The notes under the pieces are model-generated. The model saw only the letters and a program-made list of their open reading frames with translations, made no database searches and was not told the DNA's origin. From JBAXTE01 sp964653595 (GTDB lineage Bacteria > Bacteroidota > Bacteroidia > Bacteroidales > WCHB1-69), in NCBI GenBank assembly GCA_964653595.1, contig CAZZHH010000017.1:1-64000 (forward strand): a stretch of 64,000 nt of DNA, in the 5' to 3' direction. Positions 63,610-64,000 of this stretch are shown piece after piece. The position numbers were made by a program, and so were the translations under genes. Each line of letters starts with the position of its first letter. Within the stretch, counting starts at the first letter, position 1.

Positions 63610-64000
63610 CTATTTTAAAAATGAAATGATTACTATTACGGTTGTTATCGCACTTAAAACTGTAGAATATGGGAAAATAGCTAATCCGAAAGGTTTGGTC
63701 TTCATCGGTTCAACGTAAACGATATCATTTGGCATCAATACAAAAGCTTCGTGGGATATTATTTTTGATTTTGTTAAATCTAAACTAAAGGTCTTAAAAT
63801 CTCCACTTTGTAACTTTCGAAGAATAGTGATGTTTTTTCTGTTTCCATATGATGTTAAATCGCCTGCCATGCCAATTGCATCTAAAAGATTAATTTGCTT
63901 TTGATTTGCGAAAAATTGACCAGGGCGATAAACTTCTCCCAAGACTGTAAAATTAATATTTACTAGTTTAACCGACACAATTGCATCGGTAATGAATTTT
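63610..64000 (-). CDS. Wza-like polysaccharide export outer-membrane protein (partial)
   Basis: The frame runs off the right edge; the visible C-terminal part of about 129 residues has an SLBB-type segment (NINFTVLGEVYRPGQFFANQ, NLLDAIGMAGDLTSYGNRKN) followed by a hydrophobic helix (FPYSTVLSAITTVIVIISFL). In Wza-like exporters this helix spans the outer membrane. Nine bases precede the Wzc gene. The N-terminal part lies beyond the window. Confidence 0.85.
   Translation of the reverse strand, partial: KFITDAIVSVKLVNINFTVLGEVYRPGQFFANQKQINLLDAIGMAGDLTSYGNRKNITILRKLQSGDFKTFSLDLTKSKIISHEAFVLMPNDIVYVEPMKTKPFGLAIFPYSTVLSAITTVIVIISFLK

Noticed and set aside
38272..64000. Integrated prophage or conjugative element explaining the low GC of the right-hand third
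   Set aside because: No integrase, structural, relaxase or transfer genes are present; all genes fit a capsule locus, which is commonly AT-rich.

Overview
The window is a piece of a Bacteroidota chromosome. Evidence: two SusC-type TonB-dependent receptors, type IX secretion (T9SS) C-terminal sorting domains, many Cys-anchored lipoproteins, a UpxY-type NusG paralogue heading a capsule locus, and TAnnTTTG-type -7 promoter boxes. Base composition is moderate over the metal and cofactor genes and clearly more AT-rich over the hemerythrin pair (about 25.9-27.3 kb) and most of the polysaccharide locus (38-64 kb). I saw no rRNA, tRNA or CRISPR array.

Region 1 (0-25.9 kb) is a molybdenum/tungsten island. 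It holds a tungsten-type aldehyde:ferredoxin oxidoreductase, a ModE-like one-domain regulator, a WtpABC-type tungstate/molybdate ABC importer, and a Moco/Wco biosynthesis operon (moeA, moaA, moaC, MOSC-MogA fusion). Between importer and cofactor genes lies a divergent locus (11.9-22.1 kb) that I interpret as an outer-surface acquisition system. It has two related lipoprotein/TonB-receptor pairs, a T9SS-exported protein, a lipoprotein with two sulfite-oxidase-fold-like repeats, a TiaS-like IDDTD protein, and a six-helix membrane protein resembling an ECF S-component. Four copies of one inverted-repeat operator (consensus CGWTATG-N10-CATAWCG) sit upstream of the AOR gene, modE/pruA, wtpA and this divergent locus, which ties them into one predicted ModE regulon. 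An IS200-like/RAYT transposase and its 179-bp structured repeats are inserted between modE and wtpA.

Region 2 (25.9-38.1 kb) is mixed housekeeping and accessory DNA: a hemerythrin-domain protein with a LuxR-type regulator, a secreted non-specific nuclease, an S9 peptidase, two envelope proteins, topoisomerase III, an M14 carboxypeptidase and an outer-membrane barrel protein. Intergenic spaces carry several families of dispersed palindromes.

Region 3 (38.1-64 kb, all on the minus strand) is a capsule/exopolysaccharide locus read leftwards: Wza-like export protein (cut by the window edge), Wzc tyrosine autokinase, OmpA-like protein, UpxY antiterminator, LegB/LegC and a CBS-nucleotidyltransferase for an amino-sugar, flippase, polymerase, several glycosyltransferases and acyltransferases, then an ACP/KASIII/SDR cassette predicted to make a short hydroxyacyl group, ending at an intrinsic terminator near 38.14 kb. 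The locus shows decay: a GNAT acetyltransferase with one in-frame stop, and a chimeric scar joining a glycosyltransferase start to the end of a PaaK/CapK-like ligase.
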